A stretch of DNA of 33,730 bases from Vulcanimicrobiota bacterium (GTDB taxonomy: Bacteria > Vulcanimicrobiota > JAJTBE01): positions 1 through 33,730 of the forward strand of contig JAIORV010000091.1 in NCBI GenBank assembly GCA_021107945.1. Reading direction: 5' to 3'. The notes beneath the pieces are model-generated. The model saw only the letters and a program-made list of their open reading frames with translations. It searched no databases and was not told the DNA's origin. A program made the position numbers and the translations under genes. Shown here in pieces: positions 24,502-33,640 of the stretch. The stretch's first letter is position 1; each line of letters begins with the position of its first letter.

Positions 24502-25854
24502 TTACGGCGATTTCTCATATCGCTTATATTCCCCATGCCTGCCTGCCAGATCCAACTCCGCCATCTGGATGATCAATTCGTTAAGTTTTTTGATATTCCT
24601 CATTTCGCCATCGTACTCGAAATTTCCCCTCGAAGTGAAAAGCTTATATTTGGTTATTTCGGTACCTAACCCGGTTTTTTCCTGGAATATGAGTAATTCT
24701 GTAATATCTTTCCAGGGAATTTCCATGTTAATTTCATTCCTGATAAAGGTAATTCCTTTTGAATCAAGGATAACAGTTAATCTTTGAGGTGTTTTAAACA
24801 GGTATTTGTAAAGACTCCTGAACAGGTAAGCAACCGGAGCGACCGCAACCGCTGAAAGTACAATCACCGGTACAGCCGGAACCCCGCCTGCAACAATGAC
24901 GGCGGCAGTAAGTACAATACCTCCCGACAACACGGTCGCAGGGGCAAGCGATTTTACCGGGTCAACGGTAAATGTCTGCACATTTTCTATTACATTTTTT
25001 TTCCCGGTATGGGGCTTCGTTCTCACCGGATCGATTGGTGCTTTGCCCTCAAGAGCGGGCTTTACTTTCCTGACCAGAAATTCTTTCATTTCATTTGCCG
25101 ATTGAAAACGTTGCGAGGGATCCATCCGGACAGCTTTCATTATTGCTTCCGAGAATTCTGCGGGAAGATCGGGGAGGATCTCCGAGGGATTCTTGAAAAG
25201 AAACGGGATATGCATGGGATCCACCCTTGTAAGCAGAAAGTGTAGCGTTGCACCCAGGCTGAATATGTCAGACCGGGCATCAGTCTCGGCCTGACCATGG
25301 TGCTCCGGAGAGGCGAATCCGGGGGTGCCGATGATAACGGTGTCGTGGATTTTTCCACCGGTAAAAAATCGCGCAATGCCGAAGTCTATCAGGTAAATCC
25401 TGTTATTCTTATCAACAAGAACATTCCCGGGCTTCAGATCCCTGTAAATTATCCCTTCCCTGTGAAGCGACTCCAACACATCGCACAACTGGATCCCCCA
25501 GTCCAACACTTTTTTAGGTGAAATCTCCGGATTTTTCTCGAAAAGCTCGTTCAGATTCAATCCCTCCAGGTATTCCATCACAAGGTAATGCTTGTTCTCC
25601 TCGTCGAAATAATCAAACACCCTGGGGAGGTTGGGATGCTTCAAACCCGCAAGGATCCTTGCTTCCTTTTTAAACTGTTCCAGGATCTCACCCTTCTCCT
25701 CAGAAGGAAAAATATCCAGCATCTCCTTCAACGCCCATTGGGATTGAAGTTTCTGATCCTCAACAAGATAGACGTTACTCATTCCTCCCTGGCCGATAAT
25801 TCCAAGGATCTTATATCTGTCGTTTAAAATTGTGCCTTTTTCTATAACACTCAT
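24502..25854 (-). CDS. Ser/Thr protein kinase with C-terminal membrane segments and a beta-rich (PH-like) domain
   Basis: From ATG 25854 the protein has 450 residues. The kinase domain (about 12-262) has GQGGMS (21-26), Lys43, YRDLKPGN (Asp139; Tyr replaces the usual His), DFG (157-159) and 'ASPEHHG'. After a proline-rich linker come paired hydrophobic segments (about 304-346), then a C-terminal domain (355-432, 'QRLTVILDSKGITFIRN', 'IPWKDITELLIF') whose strand pattern suggests a PH-like fold facing the cytoplasm. There is no extracellular sensor, so the input is probably internal or in the membrane. An ORF extension to 25917 would translate a family F fragment. It heads the operon with the Ppx/GppA and GGDEF genes. 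Confidence 0.9.
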   Translation of the reverse strand: MSVIEKGTILNDRYKILGIIGQGGMSNVYLVEDQKLQSQWALKEMLDIFPSEEKGEILEQFKKEARILAGLKHPNLPRVFDYFDEENKHYLVMEYLEGLNLNELFEKNPEISPKKVLDWGIQLCDVLESLHREGIIYRDLKPGNVLVDKNNRIYLIDFGIARFFTGGKIHDTVIIGTPGFASPEHHGQAETDARSDIFSLGATLHFLLTRVDPMHIPFLFKNPSEILPDLPAEFSEAIMKAVRMDPSQRFQSANEMKEFLVRKVKPALEGKAPIDPVRTKPHTGKKNVIENVQTFTVDPVKSLAPATVLSGGIVLTAAVIVAGGVPAVPVIVLSAVAVAPVAYLFRSLYKYLFKTPQRLTVILDSKGITFIRNEINMEIPWKDITELLIFQEKTGLGTEITKYKLFTSRGNFEYDGEMRNIKKLNELIIQMAELDLAGRHGEYKRYEKSP

Positions 25855-25867
25855 AGATAAATTCTCT

Positions 25868-25897
25868 TTTTCGACACTCTCACATCCATCATCCGTC
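25868..25897 (-). repeat. Family F fragment upstream of the kinase
   Basis: 'tttcgacactctcacatcca' and 'tcatccgtca' match the 'ggatgacgg...gagggtgtcgaaaaa' core of family F. Codons read through it would give a spurious N-terminal extension. Confidence 0.55.
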
Positions 25898-26023
25898 ACA
25901 TGTTTACTTATTCCCACATTAACCCGATTCCTTGTCGTTTTAAATAAAAATATATGACATGATAGGAAAATATTAAAATTTTGCTAATATCTTACTGTAA
26001 CATTTAACAATCAGGATTAACAT

Positions 26024-27304
26024 TTGTTTGATTTCATAAACCAACTTATATTCTTTGCCGGGGAGCATATTCAGGGAACTGAGATGGAAATTCCGGGGTT
26101 ATACATAACCGGGCATCCGCCTGCACCTCCGGAGAAAGTCTATGCGGTGGCGTACATCTCGGCGGGAATTCTTTTTATTCTTGCGGTGGCGCTTCAATAT
26201 TTTCTTAAAAAGCATCTTCTCAAGCCCAAAAACACGGGAGAAAGCGAGACTGAAAACCCGCCGCCGGTGAAATATCGGACATTCAAGACGGTGCTTATAG
26301 TTTTGATGGTTGTCCTGTTTTACTTCCTCTCTCTGGAAGCGGCGCTACAGGTTTATGTCTATTACAATCCCTATCAGAAATTTATTCCTGATCCCACGGC
26401 AGGCTGGAAAATAAATCCCAACATACAGAGATATTACCAGAACCCGGAGGGGGTTGACCCCAAGGACCTGTGTGAAATGGACGGGCTCCTGGACTGGGAA
26501 TATACACGTTTCAAGGAGCCTGACGCATACAGGATACTTGTCTATGGCGACTCACAGACGATGGCGACGCCATGGGTCGGAGACATAAACTTAACATTTC
26601 CAAAGCTTTTACAGGAAAAATTGAGAAAAGCTTTTCCCGGAAAGAAGATAGAAGTAATAAATATGGGTGTTTCCGGTTACTCCTCGGTACAGGGACTCCT
26701 GTTTTTCAAAAATATAGGTCTTCTCTACAATCCCGATTGCGTCATCGTGGGATTAGGCTTTCATGACGCTGGGCAGTCATCTGCGCCGGATAAGGATATA
26801 ACATCGGATAATCCATGGGTAAAGAAATTGAGGACTCTCCTCTACAGAAGCCAGATTTACCTCCTGATTCGCAAGAAAATCCTTCGCAGGCGGGTTGTTT
26901 TCAGGGATGTATTAAAAAACAACAGGCCTATATACAGAAGGGTTTCGAAAGAGGATTACAGGGAAAATCTCAAGACATTTAAAGATATCGGCAAGAAAAA
27001 TAATCTTCTGATTGTTTTCATGACTGTGCCGCAAGTGGGTTTCAACGCTACCGCCCATGCGGATTACGTTAATGTAATGAGAAAAGCGGCGGAAGATTTC
27101 AAGGTTATAATTATTGACACCGCAAAGTCGATGTCCGGGTTTCCGCTGAAGAAACAGGAAGAATACTTCGTGAAAGACAAGGTGCATTTCAACTATCAGG
27201 GAAACGAGTTTATGGCTGAGCAAATATATGAGGTCATACAACCCGTTCTGCTAAAAAAGGAATTTAAAGAGAGCGGAAATAATCTCAAAGAATCTGATGA
27301 ATAA
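26024..27304 (+). CDS. Membrane-anchored SGNH/GDSL hydrolase
   Basis: The 426-residue protein has two membrane helices (about 40-62 and 87-110) and an SGNH domain (about 168-408). Block I is 'VYGDSQTM' (Ser177), block II 'NMGVSGYSS' (Gly215), block III 'GLGFHDAG' (243-250), block V 'DKVHFNYQG' (Asp385, His388). Block III normally has Asn where His247 stands, so the oxyanion hole is atypical. Such enzymes remove or transfer acyl groups on surface glycans. TTG 26024 has AGGA 7 nt upstream. The next gene, a GT-C transferase, starts 3 nt after the stop, so the two probably act on one glycan. Confidence 0.85.
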   Translation: MFDFINQLIFFAGEHIQGTEMEIPGLYITGHPPAPPEKVYAVAYISAGILFILAVALQYFLKKHLLKPKNTGESETENPPPVKYRTFKTVLIVLMVVLFYFLSLEAALQVYVYYNPYQKFIPDPTAGWKINPNIQRYYQNPEGVDPKDLCEMDGLLDWEYTRFKEPDAYRILVYGDSQTMATPWVGDINLTFPKLLQEKLRKAFPGKKIEVINMGVSGYSSVQGLLFFKNIGLLYNPDCVIVGLGFHDAGQSSAPDKDITSDNPWVKKLRTLLYRSQIYLLIRKKILRRRVVFRDVLKNNRPIYRRVSKEDYRENLKTFKDIGKKNNLLIVFMTVPQVGFNATAHADYVNVMRKAAEDFKVIIIDTAKSMSGFPLKKQEEYFVKDKVHFNYQGNEFMAEQIYEVIQPVLLKKEFKESGNNLKESDE

Positions 27305-27307
27305 TGA

Positions 27308-29155
27308 ATGAGGATAACTTTGAAACCGGAAAAAATAAAGTCTTTTTTATCAAGTTATTACCATGTGATTGTAATCATAGTGGTTCTCCTTATTTTTTCC
27401 CTTTGCTTCTTTCATTACATAAAATATAACACTGCGATTCCCGTTGGGGACGCCCTGAATCATTCATCCCTCGCCGCCCGTGTCTTCAGGAGTATTAAAG
27501 GCGAGCAACAGATATGGCATATCAGGGATCTTCAATATCCACCCCTTATTTATTTGATAAGCTGTCTTTTTTTTAAGATATTCGGATTTGAGCCACGGAA
27601 CGCGCTCATCACTCAATATATATTCTCCCTGGTATTTCTCCTTTCTCTATATGGGCTGGGAAGATATATGGGAGGAAAACCCGGCGGTATTACATCCTTG
27701 CTATTCGGCTCAATATGTCCCCATTTCATTATTTGGGGGCGTAGGTATCTCCTGGATATGCCCGTCGCCGCAATGGTTCTTTTATCTCTTTTTTTGCTTG
27801 TCAAATCAGATAAATTCAGAAATACAGGTTATTCCATTCTTTTTGGAATTGCAACTGCCCTGTCACTCTGGATTAAGTGGAGCTGTGTTGTTTTCATTCT
27901 CCCTCCAATGCTCATCCTGTTTATAATCCAGGGGATTCGTAATTGGAAGTCCGGATTGATCTTCTTGTTTTCCGTTATAGTATCAGCCTCGCTGGGTTTA
28001 TATTATATGGGACTGGGAAAAGCCGCCGCCATAAGTAAAGTCGAAGGTTCTATCGTGATTACCAGGTTTCATTATATCCTTTTTCTTTCAGTATTGCTTT
28101 CCTTGCTGGTCATATTTTCCATGTTGCGTATTATATTCAGAAAGCGATTTAAAGATGAGAAAGGGAAAATTCTTGGGTCAGCTTTTAATGGGGCAATATC
28201 GATTTTCCTGGCGCAGGTACTTGTGTATCCGGTCTATCTGCTATGTATAAAGCCATATTTTGTTCATTTTATTAAGCAGAAGGAGTATATGAAGGGGTTT
28301 GAATTCGGGAGCAACCTGATGACAAACCTGTATTCGATTGTCTGGAGCTTTCCTCTTGCAACACTCTTCATTATTGTGGGGATCGTGTTTGTATTTGTGA
28401 CCCGGAGAAACATCCTGGAATCCGGACTCCTGTTTTCAAGTCTTATTGTCGGGTTAATTCTGACAACGGCCTCATCTCCCGCGGCAAGGAGATATACCCT
28501 TCCTGTTGTGGGAATATGCATTGTGTTTGGTGGGTACTGGGTCGGGCTTGTCAAAAAATGGCTTTCGATACCCCTGATATCTATTTTGTTTGTATTTGCG
28601 ATGCTACCTTATTATTCATATTTCCATTCAACTCCCGTATTGCCGGAAGTTCTTCCGGTGGGTACGGGAAGGGAAATAATGGCAGGATATCTGTTCAATC
28701 CGGTGCCTTGCAGGATACCTCTTCCGGATCGGGGAGATTACCATTTAAAAGATGTTATTACCGGTATGACGGAGCATTATCAAAAATATCTAAAGGGCAG
28801 GACACAGGTTGATATTATAACGATCAAACCCACGATAACCGGCGATTTTGGGGAGTTCAGCCGCAAGAATAATTCACGTGAAGTAAGAGACGATTTTCTT
28901 GATTTCGCGCTGGAGTATTACAAGGATGGGAAAGAGCATTATTATGTCTTGTATGGTGATGCGGCGGAATACGTCAAGAAAAATCCGGATCCCATATATG
29001 TTATTATGTTTTATGTTGAGCCTGTCGAAATCGGGAAGTTGAGTATTGATGTGAAAAGAACTAGCAAGAGGGAGTTGTGGGAGGTGTTTTCATCTTCAAT
29101 ACCGGGAAATAGAAGAATTGGGTTGGTATATATCCATCTGTTTACAGAGGAATAA
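27308..29155 (+). CDS. GT-C-type membrane glycosyltransferase (GT39/ArnT-like)
   Basis: The 615-residue protein has about 11-12 membrane helices and a C-terminal soluble region (about 455-615). The first loop contains 'IPVGDALNHSSLAARVF' (Asp48), the GT-C acidic position, followed by 'LQYPPLIYLIS', where the 'YPPL' motif is common in this superfamily. 'GRRYLLDMP' resembles the second conserved loop. It should move a sugar from a polyprenyl phosphate carrier to an acceptor outside the membrane; donor and acceptor are unknown. It is not a close copy of the 15748-17382 protein. It is transcribed with the SGNH hydrolase. Confidence 0.82.
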   Translation: MRITLKPEKIKSFLSSYYHVIVIIVVLLIFSLCFFHYIKYNTAIPVGDALNHSSLAARVFRSIKGEQQIWHIRDLQYPPLIYLISCLFFKIFGFEPRNALITQYIFSLVFLLSLYGLGRYMGGKPGGITSLLFGSICPHFIIWGRRYLLDMPVAAMVLLSLFLLVKSDKFRNTGYSILFGIATALSLWIKWSCVVFILPPMLILFIIQGIRNWKSGLIFLFSVIVSASLGLYYMGLGKAAAISKVEGSIVITRFHYILFLSVLLSLLVIFSMLRIIFRKRFKDEKGKILGSAFNGAISIFLAQVLVYPVYLLCIKPYFVHFIKQKEYMKGFEFGSNLMTNLYSIVWSFPLATLFIIVGIVFVFVTRRNILESGLLFSSLIVGLILTTASSPAARRYTLPVVGICIVFGGYWVGLVKKWLSIPLISILFVFAMLPYYSYFHSTPVLPEVLPVGTGREIMAGYLFNPVPCRIPLPDRGDYHLKDVITGMTEHYQKYLKGRTQVDIITIKPTITGDFGEFSRKNNSREVRDDFLDFALEYYKDGKEHYYVLYGDAAEYVKKNPDPIYVIMFYVEPVEIGKLSIDVKRTSKRELWEVFSSSIPGNRRIGLVYIHLFTEE

Positions 29156-29336
29156 TAAAAACACATTCATAAAGTCGGAGAATGGCTTAGAATCTGATCC
29201 TCAGGACAATTGTGAAATTATTGGACAAGATTTTTTAAATGAATGTGAAATCCAGAGATTTTCTTTGGACACAGCAGAGGAGGGATTTTTTTAGGAAACG
29301 AGAAAAGGACGGCGGGAGAAATCAAGGAGAAATCAA

Positions 29337-30035
29337 ATGGATGTGTTGAACAAATCGATGTCAGGTCAAGTTAAAATAAACAACTCTTTAAAAGAGGATT
29401 TTGTCAAAATCCTCGGATATATCGCTTCCATGAGCTTCCTGCTTATGGTGTTTCTTTCACTTGTCTATATCTTTATGCCTGAGGTAAGCCGGGACTTTGT
29501 GGGTATTAAGGTCGATTTTCCACATATTGATGAAGTTAATGGAGTACTAAGGTTCACGGTTCATTCAATTAGCAATGTGTTTACATATGTATTTCTCTCG
29601 GTTGTGGGAATAATCTCCTTCTTGGGCGCACAGTATATTGAAGACCGTATTGAAAGAGAAGAGGAAGAGGAAGAGGAAGAAGAGCAGGAAGAGGAAAAAA
29701 AGCCTGCGAAACCCAAAGGGAAGGTTGTTGAAGTTGTTAAAAGCGAGACTATAATCAAGGGAGCGGAGCCTGCGCAGGAGATAAAACAGACAAAACCCGT
29801 GGTAGAAGCTTCCATTGAAGTGGCGGAAGAAGTGGCGGATACAAAAACTAAAATCGAGACCGTTGACAATTTGAATTTAACCTCGCCAGATAAGCCGACG
29901 ACGGCAAAAACCGTGCCCCTGAAATCCGACAAGGCAAAATCTATAGGAAAACTGGAAGAGGAAGATGAGAAATTCATTAATCTGGGAAAAAGTCTGCGGG
30001 AGATTTCGAAAAAAAGAAGGGGACAAGATCAATAG
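29337..30035 (+). CDS. Hypothetical membrane protein with acidic charged tail
   Basis: The 232-residue protein has two membrane helices (about 24-48 and 80-101) and a long cytoplasmic tail. The tail begins with a glutamate run (about 105-121), then a Lys/Pro stretch 'KKPAKPKGKVVEVVK', and low-complexity Val/Glu/Thr/Lys sequence ending in a basic cluster 'KKRRGQ'. I know no family for it. AAGGAG sits 8 nt before the ATG. The YbdK-type ligase begins 3 nt after its stop, so the two are probably made together, and this protein may tether or scaffold the enzyme at the membrane (inference). Confidence 0.7.
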   Translation: MDVLNKSMSGQVKINNSLKEDFVKILGYIASMSFLLMVFLSLVYIFMPEVSRDFVGIKVDFPHIDEVNGVLRFTVHSISNVFTYVFLSVVGIISFLGAQYIEDRIEREEEEEEEEEQEEEKKPAKPKGKVVEVVKSETIIKGAEPAQEIKQTKPVVEASIEVAEEVADTKTKIETVDNLNLTSPDKPTTAKTVPLKSDKAKSIGKLEEEDEKFINLGKSLREISKKRRGQDQ

Positions 30036-30038
30036 TTT

Positions 30039-31157
30039 GTGGAAGAAAAACATAACGGCAACGATGAAATAAATCAACCTGAGCTTTTCTCAATCGGCAT
30101 TGAAGAGGAATTTCAGGTGGTAAATCCTGATACCCGGGAGCTATGTTCCCGGGTTGATAATATTATGGGCAGAGGAATCCTGGCAATGGGATCATCTCTA
30201 AAACCGGAGTTTCATTCTTCCATGCTGGAGACAGTCAGCGGTATATGTGGGGATATGGGTGAGGCAAGGAATAAAATTTCCCATAACAGAAAGTTACTTT
30301 CGGATTTCATTAAAGAAAGCGGTATGAACCTGGCTTCCGCCGGGACGCACCCTTTTTCATGCTGGGAAGATCAGCATATTTACCCTGCGATACATTTTCA
30401 AAAGATAGAGAATGAGTTCAGGGAGATTGCCCTTTCCGCCCTCACATTCGCACTCCATATTCATATCGGAATAACCGAAAAGGAAACCGCGCTGCATGTG
30501 ATAAACGGCATGAGACCCTATCTGCCGGTTATCCTCGCCCTCTCGGCAAATTCGCCTTTCCACAGAGGCCGGGATACCGGGTTTATGTCATTCAGAAGCG
30601 TGGTCTATCCCAGGTTTCCCCGGTCGGGTATCCCACGGCATTTCACTTCATACAGGCAATATAAAGAATATATTGATACGCTGAAAAAAACAGGCTGTAT
30701 CAAATCGCCAGGGGAAGTATGGTGGGATGCAAGGATTCACCCGTTCTACGAGACAATCGAAATAAGGCTTTGCGACGCACAGACAGAGATAAACGAAACA
30801 CTTGCAATTGCCGCCCTGGTGCAGGCACTCTCGTACAGGATCTATCTTGATTACATGTCGGGCAAGAAATTTCCACATATTGACAGATCTCTTATCGAGG
30901 AGAACCGTTGGCGTGCCGGCAGACGGGGCTTGGATTGCAACATCGTTGATTTCCAGAAGAAAGAAGAGATTCCGTGCAGGGAAGTAATTCGGGGAATTCT
31001 CGATTATGTTTCAGGCGTGGTGGATAAATTAAAATGCAAAGAGGATCTTGAATATGTCCGGGAGATGCTAAACAAGGGAACCGGAGCAAACCGGCAATTG
31101 GAAGCCTATAAAAAGTCCGGCGATATAGGGGATGTAGTAGATCTGCTGATGGTGTGA
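30039..31157 (+). CDS. YbdK/GCS2-type carboxylate-amine ligase
   Basis: The 372-residue protein belongs to the glutamate-cysteine ligase type 2 family (YbdK branch). It has 'SIGIEEEFQVV' (Glu-rich metal/ATP strand, about 18-28), 'FHSSMLETVSGI', 'ALHIHIGI', 'SANSPFHRGRDTGFMSFR' and 'ETIEIRLCDAQTEI'. These enzymes join a carboxylate, typically glutamate, to an amine with ATP; the natural product is unknown for most bacteria. It starts at GTG 30039, whose upstream GGGGAC is rather distant, which suggests coupling to the preceding stop. Length is normal and the family's key blocks appear intact. Confidence 0.93.
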   Translation: MEEKHNGNDEINQPELFSIGIEEEFQVVNPDTRELCSRVDNIMGRGILAMGSSLKPEFHSSMLETVSGICGDMGEARNKISHNRKLLSDFIKESGMNLASAGTHPFSCWEDQHIYPAIHFQKIENEFREIALSALTFALHIHIGITEKETALHVINGMRPYLPVILALSANSPFHRGRDTGFMSFRSVVYPRFPRSGIPRHFTSYRQYKEYIDTLKKTGCIKSPGEVWWDARIHPFYETIEIRLCDAQTEINETLAIAALVQALSYRIYLDYMSGKKFPHIDRSLIEENRWRAGRRGLDCNIVDFQKKEEIPCREVIRGILDYVSGVVDKLKCKEDLEYVREMLNKGTGANRQLEAYKKSGDIGDVVDLLMV

Positions 31158-31183
31158 GGAGAACAGAAGCCGGATTTGTTTTC

Positions 31184-31454
31184 TCACCACGAAGCCACGA
31201 AGAACACGGAGGACGGATAATGCAACCCAAATCTGTAGGAGGGACGTCCTCGTCCCGATAAACGGAGAACGGATGCCAGAGGCCGGAGGACGGGATCCCC
31301 TTTCCCACTTCCCGCTTCCCCTTTCCCACCTCCCACTTCCCATGTCCCTTTTCCCTTTTCCCTTTTCCCACTTCCCACCTCCCACCTCTCACTATGGGAA
31401 ATATGGCGATTTTTTCTTTACCTATCCTCTGTGATCTCTGTGTCCTCTGTGGTA
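31184..31454. repeat. Composite repeat unit bounded by convergent family A copies
   Basis: A plus copy (31184-31216, 'caccacgaagccacgaagaa', 'cacggagg') and a minus copy (31424-31454, 'cctctgtgatctctgtgtcc', 'tctgtggt') enclose a family G copy (31223-31262, 'aatctgtaggagggacgtcc', 'tcgtcccgataaa') and a polypyrimidine tract (31296-31392) of tttcccactt/cccgcttccc-like units. A 200-residue minus ORF through it is a product of the low-complexity sequence. It accounts for most of the gene-free 31158-31550. Confidence 0.75.
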
Positions 31455-31550
31455 AAAACCTAACCCTCTGCGCACCCGTAGTAAAATGTTGCAAAAAAAG
31501 ATCGGAAATAAAAAGGGGAAGCTGAAAACCGTCAATAACAATATATAAAC

Positions 31551-33563
31551 ATGAACAAATACCATAAAATTATTTTGATAATATATCTCCTGGCATTTTG
31601 CATTCTAATCGCCCTGACGACATACGGGCTGTTTCAGGGTTTTGATGTCTGGTTTCATATGAAAAACGGCGAATTTATCGTGAAAAACCGTTACATACCT
31701 CACAAGGATCCCTTCCTATATACAACAAAAATGCTACCCTCATACTACTTCACAAACTACGAATGGCTTTTCGGAATTATCGTTTATGAAATTTTCACAA
31801 ACTTCGACTACGCGGGGATTAACGCTTTTCGAACCATTATCATTTTCTCCATATTTGCTTTTGTTTTATTAACCTGCATCAGGAGAGAGCCGCGTTTTTT
31901 AAAGTCCTCCACTCTTCCTTTTGTCGCCATAGCTTTTACATTCATTGCATTCCTTACCGCATTTCCAAGATTTGAGCCGAGGCCGCAGATCATATCGGGA
32001 TTATGCCTTGCACTCTTTTCTTTCCTCTTGATTCAAAAGCTCAATTGGAAATATTACATAGGCTTTTTCTTCATTTCACTTTTCTGGTCAAACTGCCATG
32101 TCGAGATACTGCTGGGGATAGCCCTTGTTTTTATATCAATGATACAAAAAACAATAGAGTATCTTGTGTCCGGGAATGATGAGGAAAAGACCGTTTTGAA
32201 AAAATCCGCTCTTCAAAGATTATATATCCTTCTCATAACAACCGCCGCACTGTTGATATCACCGCCCGCAAGGGGAATGCTGTCGCAGGCGGCAAATTAC
32301 TATTCCCGCAAAATCCACGCATTCAGGATTATCGAGCTTATGCCCATTGACATAAAGAAGCATCTGCTACATGGTCCTTTTGGAATTCTTCTTGTATCGG
32401 GAATTTTGTTCTTTATTATCGCTTCTGTTATCGACAGGAAAAGACTCCCGGATCTTCTTCTTTTCATTCCATTTGCCGCAACGCCGTTTATTAGCAGGCG
32501 GTTTCTCCTTCCCTCGGCGGTTATACTTGCGCCGGTAATCGTTACAAACATCGAATGCGTCCTTTCTTATATGAGAGAGAAAAAAATGAGAATATTTCCG
32601 CCGGTAAAATATGCCTCCATTGCATTGTTCCCCATTTTGTTAATTTTTATGTCCAAACCATATTTGGGATTACAGAGGACTCCGCCGTCGATTCCATCAA
32701 AGGCAAAACAGGGAATAACACTCTATAACCCCGACAGCCTTCTTCCTGACGCCGCACTAAGGTTCCTGAACAGGGAGAGAGTTGAAGGGCATATATTCTG
32801 CCCATACCAGTGGGGGAATTTTATTGTATTTTATGAGAATCCGTATGAATATGCATCAAAAGAAATTGAGAACCCTCAGGACAAAGTCGATAAGGGGAAA
32901 ACAGGAGGGCGAATTATAAGAAAACCGTTTATTGACGGCATGTTGCAGACATATCACAGGAGAATCCTTGACGACTATATGGCAATTATGACAGATGACA
33001 CAAGAAGGGATAAGTTGATTGAAAAATATGATGTTGATGTATTTCTACTTTCATATCCGCCGGATCCCAACGACCCGTTTTTTTCGTTGGGAAACTATCT
33101 GTACTCGTCAGATAAATGGAAGCTTGTCTATTGGGATGATTTGTCGATTGTATTCATAAAAGAAGACAAGCTAAAGGAATACCCCGGGATAGCTTCGTTT
33201 GACAACATTAATCCAGCTCTTTTCAATGCACAGGGGAATGCAGTTTTCTCGTTACCCTCTCCCGGCAAGACTTTAGCGGAATTGCAAAAAAGCCTGGAGA
33301 GGAAACCCGGCGGATATGTCGTGAAAACATATCAATGGATGGGGATTCTGCAGTATATAACGGGAGATGTAAAGTCAGCGATTGCGACAATGGAAAAGGG
33401 GCTGATGATAAAGCCTGACTCGTCGGTAATCCTTTTCAATCTTGCGATTATATATTTAAGGATGGGCGAAAAAGAAAAAAGTAGAGCTTACCTGGAAAAG
33501 TCATTGAAATCCGATCCATATTTCATACCCGCATTGGAATTAAAAAAAAGCCTGGACAAGTAG
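31551..33563 (+). CDS. Large polytopic membrane protein (GT-C-like) with C-terminal TPR repeats
   Basis: The 670-residue protein has about 11 membrane helices in residues 1-375, a soluble region (about 380-580), and two TPR units at the end ('WMGILQYITGDVKSAIATME', then 'VILFNLAIIYLRMGEKEKSR', 'AYLEKSLKSDPYFIPALELK'). The first loop 'GFDVWFHMKNGEFIVKNRYI' then 'PHKDPFLYT' is typical of uncharacterised bacterial membrane proteins related to GT-C glycosyltransferases, with Asp32 at the acidic position. The TPRs, like those of some O-glycan transferases, may recruit acceptors. No clear Shine-Dalgarno precedes the ATG. It may belong with the SGNH/GT-C genes upstream in envelope glycan work. Confidence 0.78.
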   Translation: MNKYHKIILIIYLLAFCILIALTTYGLFQGFDVWFHMKNGEFIVKNRYIPHKDPFLYTTKMLPSYYFTNYEWLFGIIVYEIFTNFDYAGINAFRTIIIFSIFAFVLLTCIRREPRFLKSSTLPFVAIAFTFIAFLTAFPRFEPRPQIISGLCLALFSFLLIQKLNWKYYIGFFFISLFWSNCHVEILLGIALVFISMIQKTIEYLVSGNDEEKTVLKKSALQRLYILLITTAALLISPPARGMLSQAANYYSRKIHAFRIIELMPIDIKKHLLHGPFGILLVSGILFFIIASVIDRKRLPDLLLFIPFAATPFISRRFLLPSAVILAPVIVTNIECVLSYMREKKMRIFPPVKYASIALFPILLIFMSKPYLGLQRTPPSIPSKAKQGITLYNPDSLLPDAALRFLNRERVEGHIFCPYQWGNFIVFYENPYEYASKEIENPQDKVDKGKTGGRIIRKPFIDGMLQTYHRRILDDYMAIMTDDTRRDKLIEKYDVDVFLLSYPPDPNDPFFSLGNYLYSSDKWKLVYWDDLSIVFIKEDKLKEYPGIASFDNINPALFNAQGNAVFSLPSPGKTLAELQKSLERKPGGYVVKTYQWMGILQYITGDVKSAIATMEKGLMIKPDSSVILFNLAIIYLRMGEKEKSRAYLEKSLKSDPYFIPALELKKSLDK

Positions 33564-33568
33564 CTTCC

Positions 33569-33637
33569 CACCGCAAAGACCACAAAGACCACAAAGTGAT
33601 TCGGGAAAAGAAGACGCAGCCCAAATCTGTAGGAGCA
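33569..33637 (+). repeat. Family A copy followed by partial family G copy
   Basis: 33569-33598 reads 'caccgcaaagaccacaaaga', 'ccacaaagtg'. 33617-33637 reads 'cagcccaaatctgtaggagc', the left half of family G. Confidence 0.8.
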
Positions 33638-33640
33638 TAC

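Noticed and set aside
31296-31392. Periodic tract considered as a CRISPR array
   Set aside because: Units are about 7 nt and degenerate, with no constant repeat or unique spacers, and there are no cas genes.
30892-31494. 200-codon minus-strand ORF after the YbdK-type gene
   Set aside because: It crosses the 3' end of a real gene and then the polypyrimidine tract and family A copies, so it is a by-product of repeats.
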